Shown piece after piece: positions 8,950 through 18,041 of a stretch of 64,000 bases of DNA (positions within the stretch are counted from its first letter, which is position 1; every line of letters starts with the position of its first letter). Source of the DNA: ZC4RG20 sp036381515 (lineage in GTDB: Bacteria; Pseudomonadota; Gammaproteobacteria; Steroidobacterales; Rariloculaceae); the NCBI GenBank assembly GCA_036381515.1, contig DASVCR010000074.1:62001-126000 (forward strand). The letters run 5' to 3'. Made by a program: the position numbers and the translations under genes. The notes beneath the pieces are model-generated. The model saw only the letters and a list, made by a program, of their open reading frames with translations. It was not told the DNA's origin and made no database searches.

Positions 8950-9039
8950 CCGAAAAATCGTGTCAGACACCTTTTTCCGCTGAAAAAGGTGTCTGACACC
9001 TTTTCCCTCGGGAAAAAGGTGTCTGACACGATTTTTCGG
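8950..9039. repeat. Palindromic repeat element, family A (GTGTCAGACAC), with 29-bp perfect inverted arms
   Basis: Positions 8950-8978 and 9011-9039 are exact reverse complements over 29 bp and enclose a 32-bp centre, which itself holds the palindrome GGTGTCTGACACC followed by TTTTC. Three copies of the core are therefore present in 90 bp. The element lies between two genes on the same strand and would fold into a strong hairpin with T-runs, so it could act as a terminator. It belongs to the same family as the copies at 47725-47805. Confidence 0.85.
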
Positions 9040-9073
9040 TACCATGCGGTTGCACTAATGGGGAGGATCCGAC

Positions 9074-9796
9074 ATGGGCGTACTCAAGGGCCGCTGGCCG
9101 CGGGCGATCTTCTACGATTCGAAAGGCACGCTGTTCGACTGGCCGTGGACGTGGCGCCAGGCCGCGCACGACATCGTCGAGAAGTACGAAGCGTCCGTCT
9201 CCGGGGACCAGTTCCTCGAGACATGGGCGAAGTACTTCGAGGCCTTCCACCGGCGCGCGGCCGCGTACCGCTACACGCCCGTCTCCGACCTCGTGCAGCA
9301 GGCCTTGATGACCGCCTTCAAGATGCACGACATCGAAGGCTCGCCCGACGACGTGCGCTTCATGCTGGACCTGCAGGACCAGGTGCAGCTCTTCCCCGAG
9401 ACGGAGGCGGCCCTGCAAGAGCAGCAGGATCTCGGCGTCAAGATCCTGATCTACTCGGACGTCGAGCGTAAGTACCTCGACATGTACGTCAGCAAGTTCA
9501 AGACGTTCAAGCCCGACTTCGTCGCGACGACGGACCAGGCCGGCTTCCACAAGCCGCATCCGAAAACCTACTACTGGGTGCTGCAGCAGACCGGGCTCGA
9601 CGTGCGCGACGTGCTCTACTGCGCCGGCCCGACGTTCGATTGCCAGGGCGCGATGGCGATCAACATGGTCACGGCGCAGATCCGCCGCTCGGGCATGACG
9701 CGGGATACGTTCCTGCCGGGCGACACGCCGGCCGACTACGAGATCGACGACCTGCACGGCATCACGGAGATCATCAAGCGCAACCGCTTCGGTTAG
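9074..9796 (+). CDS. HAD superfamily hydrolase, haloacid-dehalogenase-like
   Basis: A 240-residue cytoplasmic HAD-fold enzyme. Motif I is YDSKGTLFD, so the nucleophile Asp is kept but the second Asp of the phosphatase DxD motif is Lys. Motif II is ILIYSDV, motif III contains FHKPHPKTY, and motif IV (VLYCAGPTFDCQGA) lacks the usual leading Asp. HAD dehalogenases also lack the second Asp of motif I, so a non-phosphatase activity is possible; the substrate cannot be read from sequence. ATG at 9074 is preceded by GGGGAGGATCC. It stands alone between the repeat element and serA. Confidence 0.7.
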   Translation: MGVLKGRWPRAIFYDSKGTLFDWPWTWRQAAHDIVEKYEASVSGDQFLETWAKYFEAFHRRAAAYRYTPVSDLVQQALMTAFKMHDIEGSPDDVRFMLDLQDQVQLFPETEAALQEQQDLGVKILIYSDVERKYLDMYVSKFKTFKPDFVATTDQAGFHKPHPKTYYWVLQQTGLDVRDVLYCAGPTFDCQGAMAINMVTAQIRRSGMTRDTFLPGDTPADYEIDDLHGITEIIKRNRFG

Positions 9797-9859
9797 TGCT
9801 GCTGGCGCCGCACGGCACGCCGCTGTACCGTACATCGACGTCTGCCCACGCGCTCAGGG

Positions 9860-11440
9860 ATGAACATGACGTCGATCCTGATCAGTGACAAGCTCTCGCC
9901 CGTGGCGGCGGAGATATTCGCTGCCCGCGGCATCGAGGTCGACGTGAGGCCCGGCCTCACGCAGGAAGAGCTCATCGGCATCATCGAACGGTACGACGGC
10001 CTCGCGGTCCGCTCCGCGACGAAGGTGACCGCTGGAGTGATCGCCGCCGGCAAGCGGCTCAAGGTGATCGGACGCGCCGGTATCGGCGTCGACAACGTCG
10101 ACCTCGCCGCGGCGACGTCGAAGGGCGTCGTCGTGATGAACACGCCGTTCGGCAACTCGATCACGACGGCCGAGCACACGATCGCGCTGATGCTCGCCGC
10201 CGCCCGCTCGATCACGCAGGCGGACGCGTCGACGCAGGCGGGCCGCTGGGAGAAGAACCGCTTCGTCGGCGTCGAGCTCTACGGGAAAACGCTCGGGCTC
10301 ATCGGCTGTGGCAACATCGGCTCGATCGTCGCGGACCGCGCGCTCGGCCTGCACATGAAGGTGATCACGTACGATCCGTATCTGACGGCCGAGCGCGCGG
10401 TCCAGCTCGGCGTGGAGAAGGTCGAGCTCGACGAGCTGCTCGCGCGGGCCGACGTGATCTCGCTGCACGTGCCGTTGACGGAAAGCACGCGGAACATCCT
10501 GTCGGAGGCGACGCTTGCGAAGACGAAGCGGGGCGTGATCGTGCTGAACGTCGCACGCGGCGGTCTCGTCGACGAGCGTGCGTTGCGCGGGCTGCTCGAG
10601 AGCGGCCACGTCGGCGCGGCCGCGTTCGACGTCTTCAGCGTCGAGCCCGCGACGGAGAACGTGCTGTTCGGCGCGCCGAACTTCATCGCGACGCCGCATC
10701 TCGGCGCGTCGACCGTCGAGGCGCAGGAGAACGTCGCGCGGCAGATCGCCGAGCAGATGAGCGATTTCCTCTTGACCGGCGCGGTGACGAACGCGCTCAA
10801 CATGCCGTCGATCAGCGCGGAGGAGGCGCCGCGGCTCAAGCCCTACGTCGAGCTCGCCGAGAAGCTCGGGATGTTCGCGGGGCAGATCGTAGACGCGGGC
10901 CTCGAAGCGGTCGAGATCGAGCTCGAGGGCCGCGTCTCGGCGATGAACACGAAGCCGCTGATCGCTGCGGCGCTCGCGGGAATCCTGAGGCCGCAGCTCG
11001 AGGACGTGAACATGGTGTCGGCGCCGGCGGTCTTGCGCGAGCGCGGCATCGCCCTGCTCGAGTCGCGCCGCGAGACCTCGGCGATCTACGACAGCCTGAT
11101 CCGAATCAAGGTGCAGACAGGCGACGAGTGGCGCCGCGTCGCGGGCACGGTCATCGGCACGGTACCGAAGATCGTCGAGGTGCGCGGCATGGCGCTCCAG
11201 GCCGACTTCGAGCCCGTGATGCTCTTCACGTGCAACGAGGATCGGCCGGGCTACATCGGCGCGCTCGGCTCGCTGCTCGGCCGCGCCGGCATCAACATCG
11301 CGACGCTGCACTTGGGCCGCGAGCATGCGGCGGGGCAGGCGATCGCGATCGTCGGCGTCGACGAGCCGGTGCCGGACGAGATCCTGGCGGAGCTCCGTGC
11401 GCTGCCGCTCGTGAGCTACGCGAAAGTCCTGCGCTTCTGA
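9860..11440 (+). CDS. serA: D-3-phosphoglycerate dehydrogenase
   Basis: First enzyme of serine biosynthesis, oxidising 3-phosphoglycerate with NAD. The 526-residue length fits the long bacterial form: catalytic and NAD domains, an intervening ASB domain and a C-terminal ACT domain. Visible features are the nucleotide-binding GxGxxG (149-154), Arg in VARGG (R233), Glu in DVFSVEP (E262), the catalytic His in TPHLGAS (H280), and an ACT segment starting DRPGYIGALGSLLGRAGIN. The ACT domain usually mediates serine feedback. An in-frame ATG at 9866 is an alternative start. Convergent to the FAD monooxygenase, with family-B repeats in between. Confidence 0.95.
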   Translation: MNMTSILISDKLSPVAAEIFAARGIEVDVRPGLTQEELIGIIERYDGLAVRSATKVTAGVIAAGKRLKVIGRAGIGVDNVDLAAATSKGVVVMNTPFGNSITTAEHTIALMLAAARSITQADASTQAGRWEKNRFVGVELYGKTLGLIGCGNIGSIVADRALGLHMKVITYDPYLTAERAVQLGVEKVELDELLARADVISLHVPLTESTRNILSEATLAKTKRGVIVLNVARGGLVDERALRGLLESGHVGAAAFDVFSVEPATENVLFGAPNFIATPHLGASTVEAQENVARQIAEQMSDFLLTGAVTNALNMPSISAEEAPRLKPYVELAEKLGMFAGQIVDAGLEAVEIELEGRVSAMNTKPLIAAALAGILRPQLEDVNMVSAPAVLRERGIALLESRRETSAIYDSLIRIKVQTGDEWRRVAGTVIGTVPKIVEVRGMALQADFEPVMLFTCNEDRPGYIGALGSLLGRAGINIATLHLGREHAAGQAIAIVGVDEPVPDEILAELRALPLVSYAKVLRF

Positions 11441-11464
11441 TCGACTTGCCCCGGTGCGTGCAAA

Positions 11465-11536
11465 TGGGGTCAGAGCCCTTTTACAAGTCTAAGGGCTCTG
11501 ACCCTACGACACCTGCAGTAAAAGGGCTCCGACCCC
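11465..11536. repeat. Family B palindromic repeats (one forward, two reverse) between convergent genes
   Basis: One forward unit GGGGTCAGAGCCCTTTT begins at 11465. Reverse units lie at 11493-11504 and, with one change, at 11524-11536. The forward unit points away from serA and the reverse units away from the FAD monooxygenase gene, so each T-run lies downstream of its gene's stop. This is the smallest example of the layout seen in the two large arrays. Confidence 0.85.
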
Positions 11537-11619
11537 GAGACCACCGCGACGCGGCCGGTCAGGGGCGCGAGTCCCGGGCATCACGCCGCCGCCGAGCAGG
11601 GGACCCGAATCCCGCGACA

Positions 11620-13272
11620 TCATGCTCCGCCGCGGTCGAGGATCGACGCGAGCACGCCGGCGAGCGCGCGGCCGTCCGGCGCGTCCGCGCGCCATGCGAC
11701 GAATCCGTCCGGCCGGACGAGTACGGCGCCGGAAGGCGCGAGGCCGTACGCATCGAGAAACCTGCCGTCGACGTCGACGAGGCCGTCTCCGCCGACCTGT
11801 ACGAAATCCACCGGCACGCCGAGCGCCTCGGCGGCTTCTCGTGCGGCCCCGCGCCATGCGCCGCCGTCGGCCCCGGCGAGCACGACGAAATTCCGGCCGA
11901 ACAGATCGAGCGTCGAGATCGTCTCGCCGCCGCGCGCGAGCGGCACGTGCGGCGCGCGGCTCCCCGGGCGTCCGCGCAGCTCGTCCGGATGCGTGAACAG
12001 CGGACCGTCGCTCGAGCCTCCGCCGGCGATGGCGCTCGAGCGGTACTGGTAACCGATTTCGATGATCAAGTCGTCCACGTACGGCTTGACGTTGTCCGTG
12101 CCCCGCTCCGGCACGACGCGCGTCGCGTAGCGGGCGTACGCCTGATCGACCGTGAACGCGCCGACCGGCTGCCGCTCCCGGTCGTACGTTTCGAGCAGGC
12201 CGGGGCCTGCTTGTCCCTTCAGCACCATCGCGAGCTTCCACGCGAGGTTGTGCGCGTCCTGCACGCCGGTATTGCCGCCGAAGCCGCCGTTCGGCGGCAC
12301 GACGTGCGCCGCGTCGCCGACGAGGAAGACGCGGCCTTGCTGGAAGCGCGACGCTACGCTCGCTTCCGCTTCCCACGGGATGATCTGGCGCACCCGCATC
12401 GGCAGGTCGGGAACGCCGATCGCCGCGCGCAAGAGCTCGAGCGCGAGCTCGTCCGTCATGACCGTCGAGACGTTCACCGCCTCGTCGCGCGTCACGTCCT
12501 CGCCGATCGTATTGATCGCAAGGAAACCCTTCTGCCCGGCACGATTCAATCGGAAGAACCCGCGTAGCCGCGAGTTCATCACGTAGAAAACGCCGGAGTC
12601 CCGGCCCTGCAGATACGGCGCGCAGTCCGCGTCGAAATAGATCGTCACGCTCTTCGACTGCACGCCGTAGCCTTGCTTCTCGATGCCGAGCGCGTTGCGC
12701 ACGCGGCTTCGGTTCCCGTCCGCCGCGACCATGTATTTCGCCCTGACTTCGCTTTCCTTGCCGCTGTCGAGATCGCGAATCACCGCGCGGACGCCGTCCG
12801 CATCCTGCTCGAACGACGTCATCTCCGTTCGATACCTGAGCATCGCGCCGAGCTCTTCCGCGCGGCGGCGCAGGATCGGCTCGAGGACGTCCTGGTCGAC
12901 GAAGATGCGCCCGGTCGGGCTCCGATCGTCGACGCCGACGTTCAGATTCGGGATGTAGCGCGCGAGCTCCTTGCCGGCCAGCGACTCGACCGCGATGATG
13001 CCGCCCTCCGGATCGTAGGTCTCCCGCGACCGCTGCCGGACCTCGGCCTCGAGCCCCATCTCGCGAAGGATCTCGATCGTGCGGATCTGGAAGTGCCCGG
13101 CGCGCGGGTGGATCGCAGTTCCCGCGTGCCGCTCGACGGCCAGCGACCGCACGCCGTGCGCGGCGAGCAGCAGGGCGGTCGTGAGCCCCACGAGGCTCCC
13201 CCCGACGATCAGGACCGGCACGTCGATCGGCGTTCCCGCCGCAGACTCGTTCGTTGACGCAGTGGTCGTCAC
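11620..13272 (-). CDS. FAD-dependent aromatic-ring monooxygenase (PheA/TfdB type)
   Basis: A flavoprotein hydroxylase of the p-hydroxybenzoate hydroxylase fold, 550 aa. It has the N-terminal dinucleotide motif GGSLVGLTTALLLA (24-37), the DG motif AADGNRSR (about 183-190) and the second FAD motif GDAAHVVPPNGGFGGN (319-334). The last 150 residues resemble the thioredoxin-like C-terminal domain of phenol-hydroxylase relatives. I chose GTG at 13272 because GGGGAGG lies just upstream; a TTG at 13293 would add seven residues. The substrate is unknown, though aromatic degradation would fit the nearby 4-cresol-dehydrogenase-like pair. Confidence 0.82.
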   Translation of the reverse strand: MTTTASTNESAAGTPIDVPVLIVGGSLVGLTTALLLAAHGVRSLAVERHAGTAIHPRAGHFQIRTIEILREMGLEAEVRQRSRETYDPEGGIIAVESLAGKELARYIPNLNVGVDDRSPTGRIFVDQDVLEPILRRRAEELGAMLRYRTEMTSFEQDADGVRAVIRDLDSGKESEVRAKYMVAADGNRSRVRNALGIEKQGYGVQSKSVTIYFDADCAPYLQGRDSGVFYVMNSRLRGFFRLNRAGQKGFLAINTIGEDVTRDEAVNVSTVMTDELALELLRAAIGVPDLPMRVRQIIPWEAEASVASRFQQGRVFLVGDAAHVVPPNGGFGGNTGVQDAHNLAWKLAMVLKGQAGPGLLETYDRERQPVGAFTVDQAYARYATRVVPERGTDNVKPYVDDLIIEIGYQYRSSAIAGGGSSDGPLFTHPDELRGRPGSRAPHVPLARGGETISTLDLFGRNFVVLAGADGGAWRGAAREAAEALGVPVDFVQVGGDGLVDVDGRFLDAYGLAPSGAVLVRPDGFVAWRADAPDGRALAGVLASILDRGGA

Positions 13273-13555
13273 GGCGCCTCCCCCCCTCTTCAATCGTCTC
13301 CCCAGCCTCTTAAGGTACCGCGGAGCGGGCCGCGCGTCAGGTCGGCGCGGCGAGCGCGGGCCTTGACCTATAAGGATACGCTGATGGCTCGGTAGAAGCG
13401 CCCGCTCCGTTGCTAGTCCGCCGGAGTCGGTTCACCGTAGTCCGGCTCTGTCCGGGCCACGGCGCTCCGGAGCGAGGCGCTGCCGTCGGCTCGCTCGGCC
13501 GGACGACGCGGCCCGTCAGCGCGACGATATAGCTTGCACGGAAGGTGGTCGGCTC

Positions 13556-14758
13556 ATGTTCGGCTCGAGATCGCATGCCCGCACGATTTTCGTATCGATG
13601 TCCCTCTGCGCCCTGGTATCGAGCAACACGGTGCTCGGCCAGACCTCGCAGCCCGAGCCCGCGCTCGGCGACGGCCCGTGGATCTACGACACTCACGAGG
13701 CGGACACGCGGATCCGGGTATCGGTCGTCGCGCGCGGCCTGTCGCATCCGTGGAGCCTCGCCTTCCTCCCGAACGGCGACATGCTCGTCACCGAGCGGGC
13801 CGGCCGCCTTCGCCTCGTTCGCGACGGTCGGCTGCTCGACGAGCCCGTAGCCGATATGCCGGAGGTCAGCCGGGCACCGTTGGCCGGGCTCATGGATCTC
13901 GCACTGCACCCTCGCTTCGACGAGAACGGCTTCGTCTACTTCACGTATTCGAAGCCGCTCGAGTCGGCCGTCGCGATCGCGCTCGGGCGCGGGCGCTGGA
14001 CCGGCGATCGGCTCGTCGACATCGAGGACGTTTTCGTCGCGGACAGCTTCGGCAGACCGCGCGGCGGCGCGTCGCGGATCCTGTTCGCCGACGACGGCAC
14101 GCTGTTCATGACGGTCGGCGGCGCCGGCGAGGCCGGCGACACGCGGGCGCAGGATCTCGGCACGCACATCGGCAAGCTGCTCCGCCTGACGGACGACGGC
14201 GGTGCGCCGGCCGACAATCCGTTCGTCGGCCGCGACGACGCGCGGCCCGAGATCTACTCGCTGGGCCACCGCAACCAGCTCGGGCTCGCGCTCCATCCGT
14301 CGACCGGCAGGCTTTGGGCAAGCGAGCAGGGGCCCCAGGGCGGCGACGAGGTCAACGTCATCGAGCCGGGCGGCAACTACGGCTGGCCGCACGTGACCTT
14401 CGGCAGGAACTACGACGGCACGAAGGTCTCTCCGCAGCCATGGAGCAGCGAGTTCCTCGGGCCCGAGCTCTTCTGGGTGCCGTCGATCGCGACGTCGGGC
14501 ATGACGTTCTACACCGGCGATGCGTTTCCGGCGTGGCGCGGCAATCTCTTCGTCGGCGGGATGGTCGAGGCCCGCATTCCGCAGACCGGGCAGATCCAGC
14601 GGATCGTGCTCAATGAGAACGGCGAGATCCGCCGCGAGGCGCTGCTGCGCGATCTGCGCCAGCGGATTCGCGACGTGCGTCAGGGCCCGGACGGGCTTCT
14701 ATACGTGCTGACCGATCAGGCCGACGGCGCGCTGCTGAAGATCGAGCCTGCGCCGTAG
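13556..14758 (+). CDS. Periplasmic PQQ-dependent sugar dehydrogenase (Asd/YliI type), copy 1
   Basis: A 400-residue secreted quinoprotein of the soluble aldose dehydrogenase/sorbosone dehydrogenase family, a six-bladed propeller that binds PQQ and calcium. Evidence: a signal peptide ending at VLG; HPWSLAFLPNGDMLVTERAGRLR; GLMDLALHPRF, which carries the catalytic-type His; SLGHRNQLGLALHP; GPQGGDEVNVIEPGGNYGWP; and the C-terminal LRQRIRDVRQGPDGLLYVLTD. Such enzymes pass electrons to the respiratory chain. No PQQ synthesis gene is in the window. Two paralogues lie at 32211-33455 and 52437-53594. Confidence 0.88.
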   Translation: MFGSRSHARTIFVSMSLCALVSSNTVLGQTSQPEPALGDGPWIYDTHEADTRIRVSVVARGLSHPWSLAFLPNGDMLVTERAGRLRLVRDGRLLDEPVADMPEVSRAPLAGLMDLALHPRFDENGFVYFTYSKPLESAVAIALGRGRWTGDRLVDIEDVFVADSFGRPRGGASRILFADDGTLFMTVGGAGEAGDTRAQDLGTHIGKLLRLTDDGGAPADNPFVGRDDARPEIYSLGHRNQLGLALHPSTGRLWASEQGPQGGDEVNVIEPGGNYGWPHVTFGRNYDGTKVSPQPWSSEFLGPELFWVPSIATSGMTFYTGDAFPAWRGNLFVGGMVEARIPQTGQIQRIVLNENGEIRREALLRDLRQRIRDVRQGPDGLLYVLTDQADGALLKIEPAP

Positions 14759-14859
14759 GGTGAGCCTTTGGCCGATCGCCGCGGTCTGCCGACGGCGGGC
14801 GGTTGCGCGACATGTCGGTCGCGCCCTTGCGAGCCGTCGCGTTCCCGGCGTCAGTAGGC

Positions 14860-15262
14860 TGTAGTTGATCGCGAACGTCGCCGTGAAGCCCGGCCCCGGC
14901 ACGACGTGCCACGGATGCAGCTGGTCGAAGAAGTACTCGTCGCCGATGTTCGTCAGGTTCGGTCGACGCGTGCGATCGCTTCCGTGCCGGTCACGGTGCC
15001 GTCGAGCGCCCAGTCGATATGCAAGTTACTGGCGTGGTCCGGCAAATCGAGCTGTCGGCGAGCCAGGCCGATCGTTTCGAGGCCATTTGTCGCCGCGCGA
15101 AAATCCTGGAGCCCAGAGGTATCTCCGAGCATCTTGACGTGAAAAACGACGTAGCCTTGGCTCGTCGATCCGCGCCCGCATCGGTCGTGTTCGCCGGTTG
15201 GCCGCTGCCGACATGCTCGAACGAGATCGGTGCGGCGGTCGATGATTTTCGCGAGCATTGCT
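14860..15262 (-). pseudogene. Decayed C-terminal fragment of a TonB-dependent receptor
   Basis: The minus strand carries receptor-like pieces in different frames. GYVVFHVKMLGDTSGLQDF and the following residues end in GTEAIARVDRT at a stop near 14953. After a shift the frame continues NLTNIGDEYFFDQLHPWHVV and then PGPGFTATFAINYSL, which is typical of receptor C-termini. An upstream piece (FEHVGSGQPANTTDAG) is in yet another frame. At least two frameshifts are needed to join them. The remnant is cut at its upstream end by the family-B repeats at 15277-15325. Confidence 0.65.
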
Positions 15263-15275
15263 CCGGAGCTGCTTG

Positions 15276-15325
15276 AAAAGGGCTCTGACCCCAATTCATG
15301 AAAAGGGCTCTGACCCCAATTCATG
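15276..15325. repeat. Two tandem family-B units downstream of the MBL-fold gene
   Basis: Two nearly identical 25-bp units (each holding GGGCTCTGACCCC, at 15280-15292 and 15305-15317) follow each other directly. They are in the reverse orientation, so the T-run falls downstream of the minus-strand MBL-fold gene that ends at 15333. They separate that gene from the decayed TonB receptor. Confidence 0.85.
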
Positions 15326-15332
15326 CGCCAAT

Positions 15333-16055
15333 TTATGCGAGGCGCGCGGCGAGCGCGCGGAGCAGCGCGGCGCCGTCGCCGCGCCACGCGCTGCCGTGCA
15401 TGCACGCGAGCGTCGTCGGCTCGAGCCGGGCGAGGCGCTCGAGAACGGCCTGCGTATTGGGCGCGTGCGCAAAGTAGTCCATCGGCTTCCTGAACGCCTC
15501 GCTCGGACCGAGGATGTCGGACTCGGTCAGCGGCACGTCCCCCGGGCCGCCCTGCGTGAACAGATCGCCGCACAGGAACGTTCGCGTCGTCTCGTCGAAC
15601 ATCAGGCCGCAGTCCCAGCCGTGCGGGACGTGCGGCGTGTCGAGCCAGCGCACCGTGTGACGGCCGAGCGAAAGCGTCTCGCCGTCGGCCAGCGCGCGCG
15701 GCGCCCGATCCGCGAAATCCGCGAGCGAGACCATCGCGCCGACGCGGCTCGCGACCGGCACGGCCCGCGGGGCGACGCCGAGCAGCTCGTTCAGCGCACC
15801 GCATTCGTCGGCCTCGAAATGCGAGACGGTCACGAGCTCGAGGTCTTGCACGGGCAGCACGCTCTCGATCGCCTCGCGGACGAGCGGGAACATCCGGCGC
15901 GGGCCGGTGTGGAACAAAAGCGGTCGGTCGTCTCGGATCAGGTACTGATTGAAATTGAACTTGCCGGCGCCGGGAACCGAGACCGGCGTATTGATCCGAT
16001 AGATGCCGTCGGCGATCTCGTGCACGTTCGTGCCCGATTGCGTGTTCGTGATCAT
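15333..16055 (-). CDS. MBL-fold metallohydrolase of the FprA/ODP (di-iron) type
   Basis: A 240-residue protein matching the beta-lactamase-fold domain of flavodiiron and oxygen-binding di-iron proteins. The metal motif HFEADECG supplies H79, E81 and D83; further ligands are probably H142 or H145, D164 in LCGDLF, and the His in MHGSAW near the C-terminus. The usual His after D83 is Glu here. There is no flavodoxin domain. Known relatives reduce oxygen or NO, or bind oxygen. The ATG at 16055 gives a clean N-terminus; the open frame extends further upstream without a family match. Confidence 0.75.
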   Translation of the reverse strand: MITNTQSGTNVHEIADGIYRINTPVSVPGAGKFNFNQYLIRDDRPLLFHTGPRRMFPLVREAIESVLPVQDLELVTVSHFEADECGALNELLGVAPRAVPVASRVGAMVSLADFADRAPRALADGETLSLGRHTVRWLDTPHVPHGWDCGLMFDETTRTFLCGDLFTQGGPGDVPLTESDILGPSEAFRKPMDYFAHAPNTQAVLERLARLEPTTLACMHGSAWRGDGAALLRALAARLA

Positions 16056-16454
16056 GACTGCGCTCCGCGGTGTGGTTTGCGAAACTGGGCCGTCGAGCGA
16101 AGGAGAGGCTAACGAGCACGTTTTCCGCCGTCCGTTCGGCGGCGTCAAGCGGAATTCTGTGTCGTCGTTGTGTCAGCGTGTCGCTCGCCGGGCCGGAGAG
16201 AGGTCGCTTGGGCCGGGATGCAGCCCGTTGGGCCGCGACGAAGGCCGCCAGTCGTGGGGCGACGTCGCTGGGCCAGGCGCTGCATCCGCGGTCGGGTTAT
16301 GCTCACGCTTGCGTTGCCATGTGCCGCTGCGCAAGGCCAGCAGCCGCAGGGGCGACGTGCGCGCGCGGCGACCGTGTCGCCGAACCGAACGAATGAGAAA
16401 GCTTGCCGACCGGCGCCCCAATGCCGGGAGGCGAAGACCGAGGGGAGAGAGAGA

Positions 16455-18041
16455 ATGGCCATACCGCCGGGAGTCAGCCCCGCCGACTTCGAGGCCGCGA
16501 TCGCGGAATTCGCGGACGTCGTCGGCGCCGAGTGGGTGTTCACGGACGAGGACACGGTGGACACCTACCGCGACGCATACTCGCCGCTGCGCGGCGAGGC
16601 GGAGGAGAAATACGCGTCGGCCGCCGTGGCGCCGACGACCGTCGAGCAGGTCCAGGCCATCGTCCGCATCGCGAATCGCTACTCGATTCCGCTCTACACG
16701 ATCTCGACCGGCCGCAATCTCGCGTACGGCGGCTCCGCGCCGGTGTATTCGGGCAGCGTCGTGCTCGACCTGAAGCGCATGAACCGCATCCTCGACGTCG
16801 ACGAGGACCTCGCGTACGCGCTCGTCGAGCCCGGCGTCAGCTACTTCGATCTTTACCGCTACCTCCGCGAGCGCGGCATACGGCTCTGGATCGACTGCGC
16901 GGACCCGGGCTGGGGCAGCTTGATCGGCAACGCGCTCGACCGCGGCGCGGGACGCACGCCGCTGCCGTACCGCGATCACTTCGGCGCGCACTGCGGCATG
17001 GAGGTCGTGCTCGCGAACGGCGACGTCGTGCGCACCGGCATGGGCGCGCTGCCGAATGCGGGCGCGAACTGGCAGGCCTTTCCGTACGGGGCGGGGCCGC
17101 TCGCCGACGGGCTCTTCGCGCAGTCGAACTTCGGCATCGTCACGAAGATGGGCTTCTGGCTGATGCCGGAGCCCGAAGCGTCGATGACGGGGCGGATCCG
17201 CGCACGGCGGCACGACGACATCATCCCGCTCGTCCGCACGCTCGCGCACCTTCAGTACTCCGGGATCGTCAATTGCCTCTATTCGCTCAACAGTCCCGTG
17301 TTCACCGGGCCGATGGACGAGCGGAAGTCCGCGCTGCTCGATCGCCCGAACGGCGGCTCCGCCGCCGAATGGGACGACTACGCGGCGTCGCTCGGCAGGC
17401 ACTTCTGGGAGACCGAGCTGCGCTTCTACGGCCCTGTAGGCGTCATGCAGGCGCAATGGGCGCACGTGAAGGAGCGGCTGTCCGCGATCGACGGGATCGA
17501 GCTCGAGGACGGCGACGTGATCCGCTTCCCGCTGACGGACGATCAGATCCGGCGGCTCGGCGACCCGGGCGCGTTCGGCGTTCCGAGCCTGAACGTGTTC
17601 TCGAGCCAGCAGGGCACCACGGGACACCTCGACGCGTCGCCGATGCTGCCGCACTCGGGCAGGGCCCTGCTCGAGGCGCACAAGGTTTATCTCCGCGAGT
17701 ATCGCGATGCCGGCCTCCCGCTGACGCTCGGCTTCGCGATGAGCTATCACACGCGCGCGTTCATCATGTTCCACGGCGTGACCCTGACGCTCGATCCGGA
17801 GGAGAACGCGAGGGCCCGCGCGCTCTACTCGCGGCTGATCCAGGTCTCCGGCGAGCACGGCTGGGGCATTTACCGCGCCCATGCCGCGTTCATGGACGAG
17901 CTGATGGCGACCTACTCGTACAACGACAACGCGCTGATGCGGCTCAACGAGACGCTGAAGGACGCGCTCGACCCGAACGGCATTCTATCGGCGGGACGCT
18001 ACGGCATCTGGCCGCGGCACCTGCGGAGGGCACGCGCATGA
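16455..18041 (+). CDS. FAD-linked oxidoreductase, 4-cresol dehydrogenase/vanillyl-alcohol oxidase type
   Basis: A 528-residue VAO/PCMH-fold flavoprotein. The PCMH FAD-binding domain is seen in VAPTTVEQVQAIVRIANRY, ISTGRNLAYGGSAP, VLDLKRMNRIL and LIGNALDRGAGRTPLPYRDHFG. It resembles the flavoprotein subunit of 4-cresol (PchF) or eugenol hydroxylases, which oxidise the para-alkyl group of phenols. The next gene, a c-type cytochrome overlapping in an ATGA, matches the cytochrome subunit of these enzymes. ATG at 16455 follows AGGGGAGAGA. No signal peptide is visible, so export would need the partner or another route. The exact substrate is inferred only. Confidence 0.8.
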   Translation: MAIPPGVSPADFEAAIAEFADVVGAEWVFTDEDTVDTYRDAYSPLRGEAEEKYASAAVAPTTVEQVQAIVRIANRYSIPLYTISTGRNLAYGGSAPVYSGSVVLDLKRMNRILDVDEDLAYALVEPGVSYFDLYRYLRERGIRLWIDCADPGWGSLIGNALDRGAGRTPLPYRDHFGAHCGMEVVLANGDVVRTGMGALPNAGANWQAFPYGAGPLADGLFAQSNFGIVTKMGFWLMPEPEASMTGRIRARRHDDIIPLVRTLAHLQYSGIVNCLYSLNSPVFTGPMDERKSALLDRPNGGSAAEWDDYAASLGRHFWETELRFYGPVGVMQAQWAHVKERLSAIDGIELEDGDVIRFPLTDDQIRRLGDPGAFGVPSLNVFSSQQGTTGHLDASPMLPHSGRALLEAHKVYLREYRDAGLPLTLGFAMSYHTRAFIMFHGVTLTLDPEENARARALYSRLIQVSGEHGWGIYRAHAAFMDELMATYSYNDNALMRLNETLKDALDPNGILSAGRYGIWPRHLRRARA

